Positions 15,470 through 15,551 of a DNA stretch of 15,551 bases are shown in pieces (the first letter of the stretch is position 1; every line of letters starts with the position of its first letter). The stretch lies in the NCBI GenBank assembly GCA_038228695.1, contig JBBRPA010000064.1, positions 1 through 15,551 on the forward strand, given 5' to 3'. A program made the position numbers and the translations under genes. Source of the stretch: DASVRZ01 sp038228695 (GTDB taxonomy: Bacteria > Verrucomicrobiota > Verrucomicrobiia > Chthoniobacterales > DASVRZ01). The notes beneath the pieces were generated by a model. The model had not been told where the DNA came from, made no database searches, and saw nothing but the letters and a program-made list of their open reading frames with translations.

Positions 15470-15551
15470 TTAGGGTTTGTGGTGGGGGAGGTAGGCTTTG
15501 CCGGTTTCCCATTCGTCGGAGATTTCGGAGAGGATGGCGGTTACTAGCCGC
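15470..15551 (-). mobile_element. C-terminal end of an IS256-type (mutator) transposase, truncated by the window edge
   Basis: On the minus strand the last 26 codons read RLVTAILSEISDEWETGKAY followed by LPHHKP and TAA at 15470-15472. The A-I-L-x-E-x-x-x-EW-x-TG-x-x-Y pattern is the usual ending of IS256/mutator-family transposases (typically '..LxEQxDEWxTGRRYM..'). With so few residues the family call is tentative. If right, an insertion element sits directly upstream of the GH30 operon. Confidence 0.55.

Overview
The window reads as a polysaccharide-utilisation region of a moderate-GC bacterium that secretes many glycan hydrolases without any SusC/SusD pair in view. The style is typical of Verrucomicrobiota, and less likely Planctomycetota or Kiritimatiellota: Sec signal peptides on every enzyme, families GH27, GH29, GH95 and heparinase II/III together, lineage-type C-terminal beta-sandwich modules, and no clear Shine-Dalgarno sequence at any start. 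The taxonomic assignment is an inference from gene content and was not tested.

Layout. Positions 1-327 hold the 3' end of a GH27 alpha-galactosidase-like gene. It is followed by a GH95 alpha-fucosidase (418-3042) with a discoidin-like module nested inside its N-terminal domain. A small secreted protein of unknown function lies on the minus strand (3075-3773). It is divergent from a plus-strand set with short gaps: heparinase II/III-type polysaccharide lyase (3889-5799), GH29 alpha-fucosidase with two tandem C-terminal modules (5847-8303) and a GH43-type five-bladed propeller enzyme (8337-9308). From the right comes a minus-strand set: GH30 (15271-13865), GH59 galactocerebrosidase-type (13845-11494) and GH5 (11398-10157). 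The two sets converge at about 9.3-10.1 kb, where a broken secreted-protein gene (9348-9867) and two hairpins lie. The right edge shows the last 26 codons of what looks like an IS256-type (mutator) transposase.

Function. All eight complete genes encode proteins with N-terminal export signals, and there is no transporter, regulator or sulfatase. The plus-strand side would remove alpha-galactose, alpha-fucose and arabinose/xylose-type side groups and cleave a uronic-acid-containing chain. The minus-strand side holds three beta-glycosidases from families that also contain the glycosphingolipid enzymes (GH30 glucosylceramidase, GH59 galactosylceramidase, GH5 endoglycoceramidase) as well as beta-glucanases and beta-galactanases. 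A fucosylated, uronic-acid-bearing plant or algal glycan such as an arabinogalactan fits the whole set better than a lipid. A glycolipid role for the minus-strand operon cannot be excluded.

Points for a second look: an apparent one-base loss in an A-run that cuts the GH5 C-terminus, the GH95 domain insertion, the GH30-GH59-GH5 operon, the uncharacterised 232-residue secreted protein with a 14-bp palindrome in its divergent promoter region, and the decayed gene at the convergence point.
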